The notes under the pieces: model-generated
Database searches by the model: none
What the model saw: the letters and a program-made list of their open reading frames with translations, nothing else
What the model was told of the DNA's origin: nothing
Assembly (NCBI GenBank): GCA_029168955.1
Contig: JAPDOI010000121.1
Coordinates: forward strand, 1,054,001 to 1,118,000
Direction: 5' to 3'
DNA: 64,000 nucleotides
Source: Aplectana chamaeleonis
Lineage: Eukaryota; Nematoda; Chromadorea; Rhabditida; Cosmocercidae
Part shown: positions 24,001 to 34,706 of the stretch, piece by piece
Numbering within the stretch: the first letter of the stretch is position 1
Layout of the letters: each line of letters opens with the position of its first letter
Translations under genes and position numbers: made by a program

Positions 24001-24341
24001 TTCCTGCAAAGCAGCAAACGGTGCATGGAAATAGCTCAGAAGTCTGGACAGCGCAGTTCTTTGGATATCACTCGACAGCGATCGACAGTTCAGGGTGGCG
24101 AACTTGTGGCTTGTGGCCAAAGACTCCATGACTCCCTAGGTACGGATCCTAAGGTGTTATGGACCAGAGGCCTTAGTGTGCCGGACGGCGACACCTTTAT
24201 GCAATGTGCGGGATACTTTCGCGATATAGTTGTGCACGCTATATCGCTCGAACGTTCCCTGTGTACACTCAAACGTCTGCTGGGTTCAGTAGAAGCAGGG
24301 GCACCAACGAGCAGGTACCAACAGACTTGTATACACACCCC
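21066..24341 (-). mobile_element. RTE-type non-LTR retrotransposon, minus copy, with TSD
   Basis: Flanked by the 14-bp duplication CTTTCTACCGATAT (21052-21065 and 24342-24355). Read on the minus strand: a 5' region of about 210 bp, one long frame with endonuclease then reverse transcriptase, and a tail of AAGTCAAGTAAGTCA-type short repeats instead of poly(A), as is usual for RTE. About 3.28 kb, slightly longer at the 5' end than the plus copy at 28775. It is inserted in exon-like sequence. Confidence 0.92.
21108..24129 (-). pseudogene. RTE polyprotein (endonuclease/reverse transcriptase), degraded
   Basis: Starts MESLATSHKFATLNCRS. The apurinic-type endonuclease domain (LQETRLKDRP, VGGCAIAVRK, VSAHAPTETAED, VVVGIDANAKMG) covers the first ~160 residues. 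The reverse transcriptase has FRPGRSTIDQVF, AFLDFEAAFDS, VRQGAVAGPFLFN and the catalytic LEYADDIVLF box; the C-terminal region has GSETWA and RRLLGYFWPRV-like segments. Two lesions relative to the plus-strand copy: a CAG-to-TAG stop near 23654, after the endonuclease, and loss of one T from a T5 run near 21554 that shifts the C-terminal region. The last part (21108-21422) then reads to the original stop. The element would have supplied target-primed integration; this copy cannot. Confidence 0.9.
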
Positions 24342-24579
24342 CTTTCTACCGATATGTCAGAATGAACTCGTAGCGAAAGGCATTGTTAGCAAGTTGGACG
24401 CCGAGTCTGCCATTTTATTGATTGATCTACAATTTCTTAGAATTCTGAATGTTCTGCCAAACGTTCGCGACTTGCCTCGACCAAAAAGACTTCAAATTCA
24501 TGTACAGTATCCCCTCAGTGCTGAAAATGTATCGCGAAAAGCTGTGATTAAGGAGCGCTTGTCGTGTATCACGCCATAA

Positions 24580-25096
24580 CAGCACGCCCCACGCGACAAT
24601 GGAATTTAACTTCACCAAATTTTCACCAACCCCTAATTTGCTTACGTACCACCCTACGGATGCGTGCTCTGAGAGTTTTGGCCAAGCAGTAGCCGATAAA
24701 TAGCCATAAAATGCCTGATTTCCGCGAAATAGCCGTCAAATAATGCTCATCCAAAAACAGCCGCAAAAAATGCTCTCCAATGAAGTGTACGACGCATTCT
24801 TGTGGCAGATTCGGAAGTCAACACCACCGTCGGTTCAGCTACCCATGTTTTCTCGGCTATTTCGCACACAACAAGGTCGCAGCAGCTTAGTAGCCAAAAA
24901 ATAATCGAGAAATATTAGAAAAATAGCTCACCAGGAACAGCTGTTAAGCCTGGTGGGCTATTTTTCGGCCAAGACTCTTAGAGTGAATGCCTTTGATGAT
25001 GTTCTATCGGTCATTGCTACTATAAACGTCTCATAGGCATAATTCATAGTTTTCGCAGCAGGCGCGGCACGCGCAGGAAACGCGGTGGGCTGAGGC
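24580..25096. other. Unassigned DNA
   Basis: AT-rich sequence with words such as AATAGCC repeated in both orientations (24690-24960), perhaps a decayed MITE. No gene seen. Confidence 0.35.
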
Positions 25097-25099
25097 TTA

Positions 25100-26183
25100 C
25101 AAGGGAACCACAATTAGTCATAGTGACCATTCCAAATGAAATGTACTTTTCTAGAACCATTTTCGGACGAGAAGTCCGAATATGCCCATCGCAGCTGCCT
25201 AGACCCACTCTGAAAAAAGTTATAGGCATTTTTTCTCCGATTTTCGTACTTATTGTACACTCCAAAAAGTGCATTATTTTTACGAAAATACGGAATCTGA
25301 CCTCATAATCGTGTTCAGCCTCCAAAACTACCCCACTAAGCAAAGTTAGGTTGAAGGAACATTTCCCAAACTTTGCGCAGACTAACAGCGTTTTGGACTT
25401 GTACGGATTTTCGGTTGGGCGTTTATTTACAGCAATTAGAGGTCTCTCGAAGTGTTTTAGAAAAATATTCCAGATTTGACTTACAGTTCGCCCTGATGGG
25501 CAATTTGGAGTGCTGATCACGAATCTGAGGTTCATTTATCGATTTTCCGAAGTTTTCGACTGTATTCGTTCACAGATTCCCATCGGGGGAGAATTTGATG
25601 GCAAATCGCGACTTTTGACGATTTCCGGAATGTGACGACAGATGTGGCTCAAATCGTTCTTCTGGGGGTTATTTAGAGTGCTGAACACGAATCTGATGTC
25701 GGTTTATCGATTTTTGGCAGCTAACGGTAGATTACGGTGGGTGTACGGTAGTTTGGTCAATGTCTCAGATTTGTCTAAAAGTTTCTATGTGGGGGTTATT
25801 TGGGGTGCTGAATACGAATTCGATGTCCATTTGTCGATTATCGGAAAATTGAGGTAGGTTTTGTCTCCGAAATGGCATGTTACCTACCGTAACCTACAGT
25901 AAACCTCAAAATTTGGGCAAGCAAACCCCAGATTCGTGTTCAGCATCCCAGATTACCCCTACATACATGTTTTTACCAAAATCAGGAGAAAAATTTAAAA
26001 ACACCCTAAAAATTCCATGGGGGGTACCCTTACCTTGCCGCGAAGCTGAAAAAACGCTCATAACTTTTTTCAGAGTGGGTCTAGGCAGCTACGATGGGCA
26101 TATTCGGACTTTTCGTCCGAAAATGGTTCTAGAAAAGTACATTTCATTTGGAATGGTCACTATGACTTATTGTGGTTCCCTTG
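25100..26183. mobile_element. PIF/Harbinger-like non-autonomous element, TTA duplication
   Basis: The left arm CAAGGGAACCACAATTAGTC (25100 on) and the right arm ending GACTTATTGTGGTTCCCTTG (to 26183) are reverse complements over about 135 bp. The element is flanked by TTA on both sides (25097-25099, 26184-26186); 3-bp TWA duplications are the hallmark of PIF/Harbinger. The interior has three degenerate repeats around GGTTATTT.G.GTGCTGA.CACGAAT (25490-25860) and no transposase. Confidence 0.7.
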
Positions 26184-26551
26184 TTAGTGCTTACTTACCG
26201 CGACGCGCGACAGCGACAGCGCATATCAGCAATATCGACTTTCGGTCGATATCTATGACAAACACTATGTCGCGTCGCCCGTCGCGCGAAGTATGCACTA
26301 GGCCTAAGGAAGTTCAATTCACACGCGCGAGACGAGCGTGAAACAACTATTAAATCTCTAGCGGCACAGCCAGGGCGGTGCGGGTCAAAGTTGGGCTTCA
26401 AATGTGAAATGCACACAAATTCCTGACTTGCATTTGCGTATACGGTAGCCTGGAGTAGTTCCAAAATTATTTATGTTGGAGTGAACTTAGACTGAGAAGC
26501 GAGTACTAATTCAAACGGTGAAACTGCCATGACGGTCCGTGTCGTGGGCAC
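26184..26551. other. Unassigned DNA between two elements
   Basis: GC-rich CGCGACAGCGACAG words at 26200-26290. No gene recognised. Confidence 0.35.
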
Positions 26552-28099
26552 CAGTGATGTGCGGAATTTTCTGTTTTCTGCCCATTTTTTTGTTTTCGAC
26601 CAAAATAGGCGAAATTTGGCAGAAAACCGAAAAAACCACGATTTTCAGCAGGATTGCCCTTGGGGCCAAAGGTCGGATTCATCAAAGTGAGTCAATAGAT
26701 TTAGGGTTAATGTAATCTGGGTGTCAGGGTTGAGCAGGCCGCTGCGACCGGTGACCAAAGCTTTACGACCTCCCGTGGTGACCAAAATGTTCACGAACCC
26801 CCCCCCCTGGGATGACGAAACGGCCGCAATGCAATACACGGCGCTATACATCAAACTTTGGTCCAAGAATGTCATATTTCCGAGACCTTTCCGAGTGGTT
26901 TGGAGAGAAACCCCGATTTTTCCGACGAAAATTTTACGACCCCCCCCCGAAAAATCCCTATTTTTCGAAAAAAATTCCCAAATTTTCACGACCCCCGTTG
27001 CGACCGGTCGCAAGCCTGCCCAACCCTGCTGGGTGTTCTGTAGTTCCCCCACACCAAAAACTTTTACTCGCCATAGTGTTATCTATCCTAGCGCTTCAGG
27101 AGTGGTGGCAGGAGGCACTGCTGCTCGCAATACTCAATCGGATTCGATCCTCGCCCAAAGTCAGAAAACCTACTATCTCTCCGAGGTCCTTGAGAATGGT
27201 ATTGTACACTAACACTAATGAGCCATTATTCCTATTTGACGCCCACTATTCACAGCGCACTGGCGCGGCGTGAGAGTATAACTACTTCTACTCGTGGGCA
27301 CAGACTATGAGTATTCCAGCGCCACCGCTTTAGTGGAGCGGGTAAAAGCTGGGCCCCAACTGTGCCATACACTCAATTTCTGAGTGCGTGTTTTAACTCA
27401 TTGCAACCCAGTGAGTTTTTGGAAATCCTTTTTTTCCCTTTTTTAATCCCTTTTTTTTAGAAGAAATCCCTTTTTTTGAGGGATTTAAAAAAATCGAAGC
27501 GCGATGAAATTGATGGTGGGGCTATAAAGCAGATGATGAAACTCCCACAGAGGTACGAGTGACCCCACCACGATGGAGCGAGCGGCGGGTCAGGTCATTT
27601 ATACTCGAACGGCACAGCCGCGCGTTACGCGCGCGACTTTCGGGCACTGAGGAGTAGTACACTGTTCAAATCTGCAGTTATCCCAAAATCAGTGTAAAAG
27701 TATGTGAACTAGGGGAGGGTAAACTCGCTGTCACTGTATCCACTTAAATTTCACACATATATATTGAGCTTCTGTTCGAGTAATCTAGCTGCTATTTTCG
27801 GGGGAAAGAAGGTTAGAGAGAAAATTTTCGTCTCCGTGCTGATAATCTGAGTTTCTTGGGCGACTGTGCTTACCACCCTGGCCAATAGTAGGGTTTTGAG
27901 AATTGTGCTAAAAACATTTCTAACCTAAGAATGTGTAAAAAATTAATGCTGTGGAAAAACTTATATAGTGTGCGCTGGACACTTTTTATTGATTTTTCAA
28001 TATTTCCTGTTTTCTGCCCATTTTTGGCGATTTTTCTGTTTTCTGTCAAACTGGAGTTTCTGTTTTCTGTTTCCAAAAAAAAAATTCCGCACATCCCTG
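26552..28099 (+). mobile_element. Complete hAT-like non-autonomous element, 8-bp TSD GTGGGCAC
   Basis: Left end CAGTGATGTGCGGAATTTTC; right end in reverse complement CAGGGATGTGCGGAATTTTT. An exact 8-bp duplication GTGGGCAC flanks it (26544-26551, 28100-28107), as expected for the hAT superfamily. Subterminal regions are full of CTGTTTTCTG words, plausible transposase-binding repeats. About 1.55 kb with no transposase frame. It contains a nested second hAT element at 26725-27028. Its core (27270-27720, with GCGCGTTACGCGCGCG and GAGTAGTACACTG) is shared with 32680-34698 and with 53030-53440. Confidence 0.85.
26725..27028 (+). mobile_element. hAT-like element nested in the 26552 element, TSD CTGGGTGT
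   Basis: TIRs CAGGGTTGAGCAGGC (left) and, in reverse complement, CAGGGTTGGGCAGGC (right), each followed by a GCGACCGGT word. The exact 8-bp duplication CTGGGTGT lies at 26717-26724 and 27029-27036. 304 bp with C-runs inside and no coding capacity. It lies inside a complete element of another family, so it is the younger insertion. Confidence 0.88.
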
Positions 28100-28107
28100 G
28101 TGGGCAC

Positions 28108-28383
28108 TCTCAACGTCCACCGCGCTTCCCGCGCATCACGCGCTTGCCGCTCTTGCCGTGAGGACTATGAAAGATGCCATAGGTCATTTGTGGAGTTCCG
28201 TAGACATTATATAACAGTTATGATAAAGATCTTCAAAGTCACACTCTCTCTTTACTTGAAAAGAGTTGAAACGCAAAGAGTAATTTTTTCTGAAAATCCC
28301 ACAAACGTCGAATGCGCTGCATATTCCAAAGCGATTGAGGAAGTCGAGTTTTCATCATTATCTTATAGTGATAACCCTTACTA
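28108..28383. other. Unassigned DNA
   Basis: Begins with CGCGCTTCCCGCGCATCACGCGC, resembling the CG-rich core of the hAT-like family. No gene recognised in the remainder. Confidence 0.35.
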
Positions 28384-28672
28384 AGGGCTCGTTTATACTT
28401 CCAGGCAGCAGCGCGGCTAAGTGCATTTCAACCATATCGATCATGCGGCGCCGCGCCGCAGGACCGCTGGCCGTTTAGACTTCATCTGTATAAATTTTGT
28501 GATAGTCGCCGCACGCGGCCGCCGCTTCGTAGCTGCCGCGCCGCCTGAGGGGTCGTTTATGCTCCCGCCGCCGAGCGGCGCGGCACAGTGCATTTCTGTA
28601 ATATTGATCACGCGGAGCGGCACGATCGATATCATAGGATTGCACTCCGCCGCGCCGCTCGGCGGCGATGGT
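28384..28672. mobile_element. GC-rich palindromic MITE fragments (GCCGCCGAGCGGCGCGGC)
   Basis: Two starts of one terminal sequence: AGGGCTCGTTTATACTTCC (28384) and AGGGGTCGTTTATGCTCCC (28548). The second is followed by GCCGCCGAGCGGCGCGGC at 28566-28583, which recurs in reverse complement at about 28648-28667. The same end appears in reverse complement at 32514-32556, on the other side of the plus-strand RTE copy, so the RTE may have inserted into one of these elements. The duplication was not resolved. Confidence 0.55.
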
Positions 28673-28774
28673 GTCAAAAAGAAGGAAAATCTTCCAGTTT
28701 TGAAATCATCAAAGATAATTCGGTGTGAGTAGAGTTGAATAATGTATGTGATATTGATGTTCTATAATATAGCG

Positions 28775-31700
28775 TGCCACTGCTTCTACTGAACCCAGCA
28801 GACGTTTGAGTGTACACAGGGAACGTTCGAGCGATATAGCGTGCACAACTATATCGCGAAAGTATCCCATACATTGCATAAAGGTGTCGCCGTCCGGCAC
28901 ACTAAGGCCTCTGGTCCATAACACCTTAGGATCCGTGCCTAATGAGTCATGGAGTCTTTGGCCACAAACCACAATTTCGCCACCCTGAACTGTCGATCGC
29001 TGTCGAGTGATATCCAAAAAACTGCGCTATCCAGACTTCTGAGCTATTTCCATGCACCGTTTGCTGCTTTGCAGGAAACCCGCCTCAAGGATAAACCCGT
29101 CATCAGCGTCGGAGAGTACACCATCTACTGCGGTAACGTTGACGATAGGAGAGTGGGAGGCTGTGCAATAGCTGTAAGGAAAGATTTCAATGGTATGGTC
29201 AAGGAGTTTGGCTCAACGTCGTGCCCGAATGCATTCGTACGACTGCGGGATCACAGAGGATTCAATCTGTGGATAGTGAGTGCTCATGCGCCCACTGAAA
29301 CCGCCGAAGACAATTCGAAGGATGCGTTTTATGAGGAACTCAATACGTTGCTGGCCAGGATACCTTGTCAACATGCTGTTGTCGTGGGGGTTGACGCAAA
29401 TGCGAAGATGGGACCTGATCAGGAATCCGAAGTACTCGGTAAAAGGTTCTACCCAGTGGAGCAAACATCGGACAATGGCTACCGCCTTGTCGACTTCTGT
29501 GAACGCAGTGGTCTGATTATTGCATCGACATTCAAGAGGAACTTTGAAACTACAGCTTGACTATGTCCTGACAAGGAATATTCCAGTATCGGACATTCGA
29601 AGATCTAGAGCTATGTGGGATGTCGCATTCGATTCGGATCACCGTCCTGTGCTGTTGAACTTCACTGCGAGGATTCATAAGAGGAAGCGAGGGGCTCAGC
29701 CTCTCCAGAGGATTGACATGACAAGTCTCAGAGATGAAGAGTGCAGAAGGAATTTTCGACAACGCGTTTCTATTCACATCGGAGTACGGACTAAGAAGAA
29801 ACTTTGCGAGGCGGATTCTTTTGTCAAGTGCATCCAGGACGCTTCGAAAGAGGCACTCCCGGTTGTACAGCCTAAGAAGAAGTTCGCCTACGTCTCAGAA
29901 GAAACAACATCTACCTACAACAGAGTATGTGCTCTCCGAACTGCAGGAAACTTCGTGGAGGAGAAGCGTCTGAGGAGGAAGTTGCGTCGGCAGCTTCAAA
30001 GTGACCGCGAACGAGAGTGGACGTGTAGAGCTAAGGAGTTCGAGAAGGCTTGGGAGGAGAAGAATCCGATGAAAGCCTACACGTTGCTGCGACAGAATAG
30101 CGGGAAGATGAAGAGATGTTCTCCTGTCTTGAACACTACCAATGGAGTTGCAGTTGGTGATGCGACGCTGCCAATATGGAAGGATTACTTCAGTTCACTA
30201 CTGAATCGTCCAGCGCCATCAGTACCTGAGCTCCCGCATGTTCAGAGAGGACATTACGATGTCAGTGAGGAACCGCCGACTGAGTCTGAAGTTTTGGGTT
30301 GTGTCCGGAAAATGAAGAATGGAAAGGCAGGTGGAGATGACAACATCACTGCTGAAATGCTGAAAGCTCTTCCTCCGTCTGGGATTCGTGAAATGACCAA
30401 CACCATCCGTGCCATATGGATGAGCGAAAGGATACCCGATTCGTGGAGACATGCGATCATCGTACCTCTTCACAAGAAGCTATCCGTCACGGATCCTAAG
30501 AACTACAGAGGAATCTCTCTACTTCGTGTCATGTACAAGGTTTTAGAACGTATCATTCTCGAGCGACTTATCAAACATCGTAAAGGAACGACCAGAGATG
30601 AGCAAGCCGGTTTTCGACCTGGAAGATCGACCATCGACCAAGTGTTCGTCGTGAGAAGAGTAATTGAATCGTGGCAGCGGTTTTCGAAGCCATTACAGCT
30701 TGCTTTTTTGGACTTTGAAGCCGCGTTCGACTCTCCTCAACGTGATCGATTGCTCAATGCTCTGCGAGCAGATGGAGTCCCGGAAAAGTATGTTCGGTTA
30801 ATCGAGGACATGAACAAAGGGACAACAGCAGCAGTTCGTACACCTGTCGGATTTACGTCAGCTTTCGAGGTGAAAACAGGAGTAAGGCAAGGAGCCGTTG
30901 CAGGACCTTTTCTTTTCAACTTCGCCGTTGATGACATCATGCGTAGAGTTGCAGAACAGTTTCCTGCGGATGTGATCCTAACACCATCAGGACGCCCCCT
31001 TGTCGACCTGGAGTACGCCGACGACATTGTGTTATTCGCTGAAAACAACGCAAAACTGCAAAGGATTGTGAACCTCGTTTCGAAGTATGCCGCAGCCTAT
31101 GGACTTCGTCTTCGTCCCGACAAATGCAAGCAGATGTGGGTCTCTCAGAGGCCTTCAACTGGAGTTTGTGTGGACGGACAACGTATCGAACTGGTGGACG
31201 ATTTCTGTTATTTGGGCTGTTTGCTGAAGAACGATGGTAGTTATGCAGCGGATATTCGACAACGATGTGCGAAAGCTACGTCTGCATTCAATTCTCTAAC
31301 CAAGTGTTTGTGGTCTACCACCATCGCGAAGGAAGTCAAGTTGCGCGTCTACCTATCCGCTATTCGCCCTATCATGATGTACGGATCGGAGACGTGGGCA
31401 GCACCGAAAACGCAGATGGAAAGGTTGGATTGCACGGAGAGGAAGCTTTTTAGGCGTTTGCTTGGATATTTCTGGCCGCGTGTATGCCATAACGAAGACC
31501 TTTACAAGGAAATCGACGCAGTACATCAACGCTTGACACGAGGGAGGTGCCAGCATCTCCTAACGCCATCTCAAGCAGCAATGGAGAGTCGACTTGGACT
31601 GCTCGGGCATATACTAAGAAGAACGCCGGATCGTCTCGTACAACACGGTCTAAGAATGCTTTCAAATCCTGTCTGGAAACGGCCACCTGGGCGTAGGCGA

Positions 31701-31935
31701 AAGTTCTGGACGGATGTGGTTAAAGAGGATTTAAAGTCACTCGGCATCGAAAGACAGTTCAGGCGCGATGTTTCGTTTCGCAGGAAATGGAATAGTGACA
31801 GCTGGATGGAATGTGTTCAAATTGTGGCTGAAGACCGTGAATAATGGACACGGCTGACTACTAGGACGGCACACCTCGGTGAAGATGCGGAATGACCGCG
31901 TCAGGCGAAAGCCAACCGATTAAGTCAAGTAAGTC
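28775..31935 (+). mobile_element. RTE-type non-LTR retrotransposon, plus copy, with TSD
   Basis: Flanked by the 11-bp duplication ATAATATAGCG (28764-28774, 31936-31946). Same structure and near-identical sequence as the minus copy at 21066-24341, but about 40 bp shorter at the 5' end, so slightly 5'-truncated. Ends in the AAGTCAAGTAAGTCA-type tail. About 3.16 kb. Confidence 0.92.
28949..31895 (+). pseudogene. RTE polyprotein (endonuclease/reverse transcriptase), frameshifted
   Basis: Starts MESLATNHNFATLNCRS, with endonuclease motifs LQETRLKDKP, VSAHAPTETAED and GVDANAKMG, then reverse transcriptase motifs FRPGRSTIDQVF, AFLDFEAAFDS, VRQGAVAGPF and LEYADDIVLF, and a C-terminal region with RRLLGYFWPRV and FWTDVVKEDLKSLG. 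Here the codon mutated to a stop in the minus copy is intact (CAG). A 77-bp deletion at about 29540, after TTCAAGAGGAA, breaks the frame between endonuclease and reverse transcriptase, and an AAA-to-TAA change near 31842 removes the last 17 residues. Each copy keeps regions the other has lost. Confidence 0.9.
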
Positions 31936-31946
31936 ATAATATAGCG

Positions 31947-32429
31947 CCTAGGGAGGCACAGTTAATCCAGGTAAAATTAATGGAAACCCATAAATTTATC
32001 TCTTACTCTTATTAATATTTTTAAAAGTTTGAATTCGGCGTAGTTTTTCATTTTAAATTATGCATTTTAGTTTAAGACATTGGACCCTTATTCCAGAATA
32101 AATCAATAATTCGAACACGGCAGTTCGAAGTCATCATGACCGAATTTTTGGGAGTTCATAAACCAGATTTCAAAGTGACTCTGCACTTTCGAGGAACTGT
32201 TCGATATTTGCTCCAGTTAAATGTTCAGATATTTATTTTATTAATCAGATAATTGGATTTTCCCAGGAGTTACTTTCGATCAGCCTAATAGATGATTGTT
32301 GAATTGTGAATCGTGAAAAATCGTGAAAAGTGGGGTTGTTGTTGGCACACATATTCGAGAGCAGTTGAATTTTTTGCAATCGCCTATTTGAGCACCTTCA
32401 CTTGTAATTGTCCAGTATTAATGTGTGCG
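31947..32429. other. Unassigned AT-rich DNA
   Basis: No gene, RNA or repeat recognised. Confidence 0.4.
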
Positions 32430-32556
32430 TCGCCGCCCCCCGTTTGACGCAACCCGTTTATAGAGTGAGGCGACGCGATTGCTTGAGCGGCGCGGCACGC
32501 CGCTCAAGCCTCGTTTTTTGCCGCGCCGCTCGGCGGCAGAAGTATAAACGACCCCT
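32430..32556. mobile_element. GC-rich palindromic MITE end
   Basis: Contains a perfect 12-bp stem hairpin (GCTTGAGCGGCG at 32481-32492, loop CGGCA) and ends GCCGCTCGGCGGCAGAAG...ATAAACGACCCCT, the reverse complement of the terminal sequence at 28548. Confidence 0.55.
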
Positions 32557-32899
32557 AAGGGGTTTACGTTGATGATAAGGTATATCATACAGTAATAACG
32601 CGAAAACTCAATTTTATTTTATAATAACAATAAGAAGCTTTAATACTACGCCCGCTAATCGTACCCGCATTGCCCGGTGTTCGAGTATGAATACTTTCTA
32701 CACGTGGGAAGAATTTGAGAATACTGCAGTGTCACCGCTCTTGCGGAGAGGGGCGGGGATTTGCCCAAACTGTGCCATCCACTCAAATTCTAACAAGGGA
32801 CGACCCCCCGGGGGAGGAGACGTCCAGAAGAAAGTTCTTCTGAGAGTTGTGGGGGACGGATAGAGTAACAATAATCTATGTTCGGTTTTCCCTACGGAC

Positions 32900-33327
32900 C
32901 AGGGCTGTGCGGAATTCTTTTTCAAGCTTTTCGGAAAAGGAAACGGAAGAAAAATGGCCAAAAATCACCGGAAACGGAAGAGACAGAAAAATTTTGGGTT
33001 ACCTCATTCTCACACTTCGTCGCTGCTCATTGCGCCTGTAGCCTTCATTCTTGGTCGAGGTTTTTCGTGGGGTCGAAATTTCAAAATCTCAAACTTCGTG
33101 AATGATCTCAGCTAAGCTCAGGTATTCGTCTGAACACAAAAGGTCAGATGTGAATTTATGTCTCATGGTACCCTCAAAAAGCCTTGCCTAGACCCACTAC
33201 CATAGATCGTGTGGCACTATTTTATTCCGTTTCCGGACCCAAAAACTCGGAAACGGAACGGAACAGCCCAAAAAACCCCGGACATACGGAAACGGAATCG
33301 AAAACGGAACAGTTCCGCACAGCCCTG
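32900..33327 (+). mobile_element. Complete small hAT-like element, 8-bp TSD CTACGGAC
   Basis: Left CAGGGCTGTGCGGAATTC; right in reverse complement CAGGGCTGTGCGGAACTG. Exact 8-bp duplication CTACGGAC at 32892-32899 and 33328-33335. 428 bp; subterminal CGGAAACGGAA words occur in both halves. It is inserted in the left inverted-repeat arm of the Harbinger-like element. Confidence 0.88.
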
Positions 33328-33579
33328 CTACGGACCTTCTGATATTCCAGCAAAAACAGCAAAAAAGAAAAAAACTATTTAAAACTACTTGCAACCTCCT
33401 ACTCGGAGCAACTGGAGTGAGTTCATATGCTCGGCACACATTTAGTTACAACAAAATCGCCCTAAACAAGGTTTGACGGTCTGATTCTGGCCCATTCGTG
33501 GGATATGTATAAGCCGTTTCCGAGCTCACTGAGCATTCCATTCCTCATATTACTTGATCTAAGTTGCCTTAGTCACCGT

Positions 33580-33660
33580 GCAGGGATGGTCGAGAGGATA
33601 ACGGTGAGGAATGCTAAACTACGAAGGGATGCTGAGTTGCGGGTTCGATTCCAACAATGT
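33580..33660 (+). tRNA. tRNA-like (pol III B-box) fragment, probably a pseudogene or SINE relic
   Basis: A consensus-type B box, GGTTCGATTCC, at 33642-33652 follows an A-box-like GGTCGAGAGG by about 50 nt. The ends do not form a convincing acceptor stem and the anticodon arm is poor, so a functional tRNA is unlikely. It lies inside the Harbinger-like element. Confidence 0.3.
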
Positions 33661-34706
33661 ATCTTCTGAAAAAATGTTTTGCCTTTTTTCGATTGTTTAT
33701 CCACGAGGTTTTTCATTCAGATTTTAACTTGCTTTTTCCAATCTTAATGGCTTTACAATGTCTATCGCGTAAATCCCTGTAGTATATGAGCATTTCCTCG
33801 CCTTATTCAAAAATATTTCTTCTCACCTTTTTTTTTTCGTGCTAGCATTTCGGGCTCATTGAGAAATATTGTATTGTGAACATCTTGTAACTTTGTATTA
33901 CTCTTCTCGAGAAAACGAAAACACCTTTCTTGAACACATAAAGGTCGTTTGCGAATCACCGTAGAAATGGTCCATAGGTAAAAAAAACACAGTAATGTTA
34001 TTCTATCCATCCCCCACAACTTTCAGAAGAACTTTTTCCATGACGTCTCCTACCGCGGGGGGTCATCCCTTGTAAGTTCGTGCTTAAATTCATTCCAGCG
34101 CAGGATGATACAGAATTTGAATAAGACGAAGTGCAATGAAATTGATGATGGGGTGGTGCTGAAGCAGTTGAAACTGTTATAGAGTTACGAGCGAACAGCC
34201 ATGGTGGAGCCAGCGGCGCGCTAGGACATTTATACTCACACGGTACACCCGCGTGACTCTAGGGCGTTGAGTAGTACACTGTTCAATCCAGCAATTACGT
34301 CGAAATTATCGTCAAAATATGTGAACTAGGGGAGGGCAAGTCTGAATCTATGTTCTCTCTGCACATAATGAGCTTCTGATCAAGTAACCGAGTGTTATTG
34401 CCTCAGGAAAAGGGAGGTTAGAGACACTTTGCCAAAAAAAATAATCTACCTCTCAGTTGTCTACGTTCCTTCATCTGGTCAAGTGTTGGCTTTCAATAAT
34501 TGTGCAAAGAAACCATTTATCACGGAAAATGTGTAAAAAGTTTAATGTTGTAAAAAATCTCAAATACTATACGCTGGACACTAATTATTGATGTTTGAAG
34601 AATTTTCTGTTTTCCGTTTTGTGCCCATTTTTGGAGATTTTTTTCTGTTTTCTGTCAAACTGAATTTTCTGTTTCCAATATTTTTCCGCACATCCCTGGT
34701 TTCAGC

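Larger units (their letters stand above)
21008..24579 (+). pseudogene. Exon-like open frame split by the RTE insertion (unrecognised protein)
   Basis: If the RTE element and one copy of its 14-bp target duplication are removed, 21008-21065 joins 24356-24579 into a frame of 93 residues: an acidic start (DELVDGHDGE), a hydrophobic leucine-rich middle (ILLIDLQFLRILNVLP) and a basic-to-mixed end (LPRPKRLQIHVQYP) before TAA. It is preceded by TTCCAACAG, a possible splice acceptor. Another acceptor-led open stretch lies upstream at about 20622-20735. The composition looks more like real protein than random translation, but I do not recognise the family, and a chance frame is possible. Confidence 0.3.
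32794..34072. mobile_element. PIF/Harbinger-like element, TAA duplication
   Basis: Left CAAGGGACGACCCCCC and right GGGGGGTCATCCCTTG are the ends of inverted repeats of about 105 bp (the arms also share AGAAGAA.TTCTTCTGA and TTGTGGGGGA). TAA flanks both sides (32791-32793, 34073-34075). The terminal CAAGGGA resembles the element at 25100. Without the nested hAT element it is about 0.85 kb and has no transposase. Confidence 0.7.
32680..34698 (+). mobile_element. Remnant of the 26552-type hAT-like element, twice interrupted
   Basis: Segments 32680-32790 and 34076-34698 match, in order, the core and right end of the complete element at 26552-28099 (shared ACTGTGCCAT, GAGTAGTACACTG, GTGAACTAGGGGAGGG and the terminal CCGCACATCCCTG). 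The left end was not found. Between the two parts sits a Harbinger-like element (32794-34072), itself interrupted by a small hAT element. Confidence 0.6.

Noticed and set aside
24025..24579. 184-codon plus-strand gene
   Set aside because: Its first two thirds are antisense of the RTE element; only the last 224 bp lie outside the element and are treated separately as a split exon.
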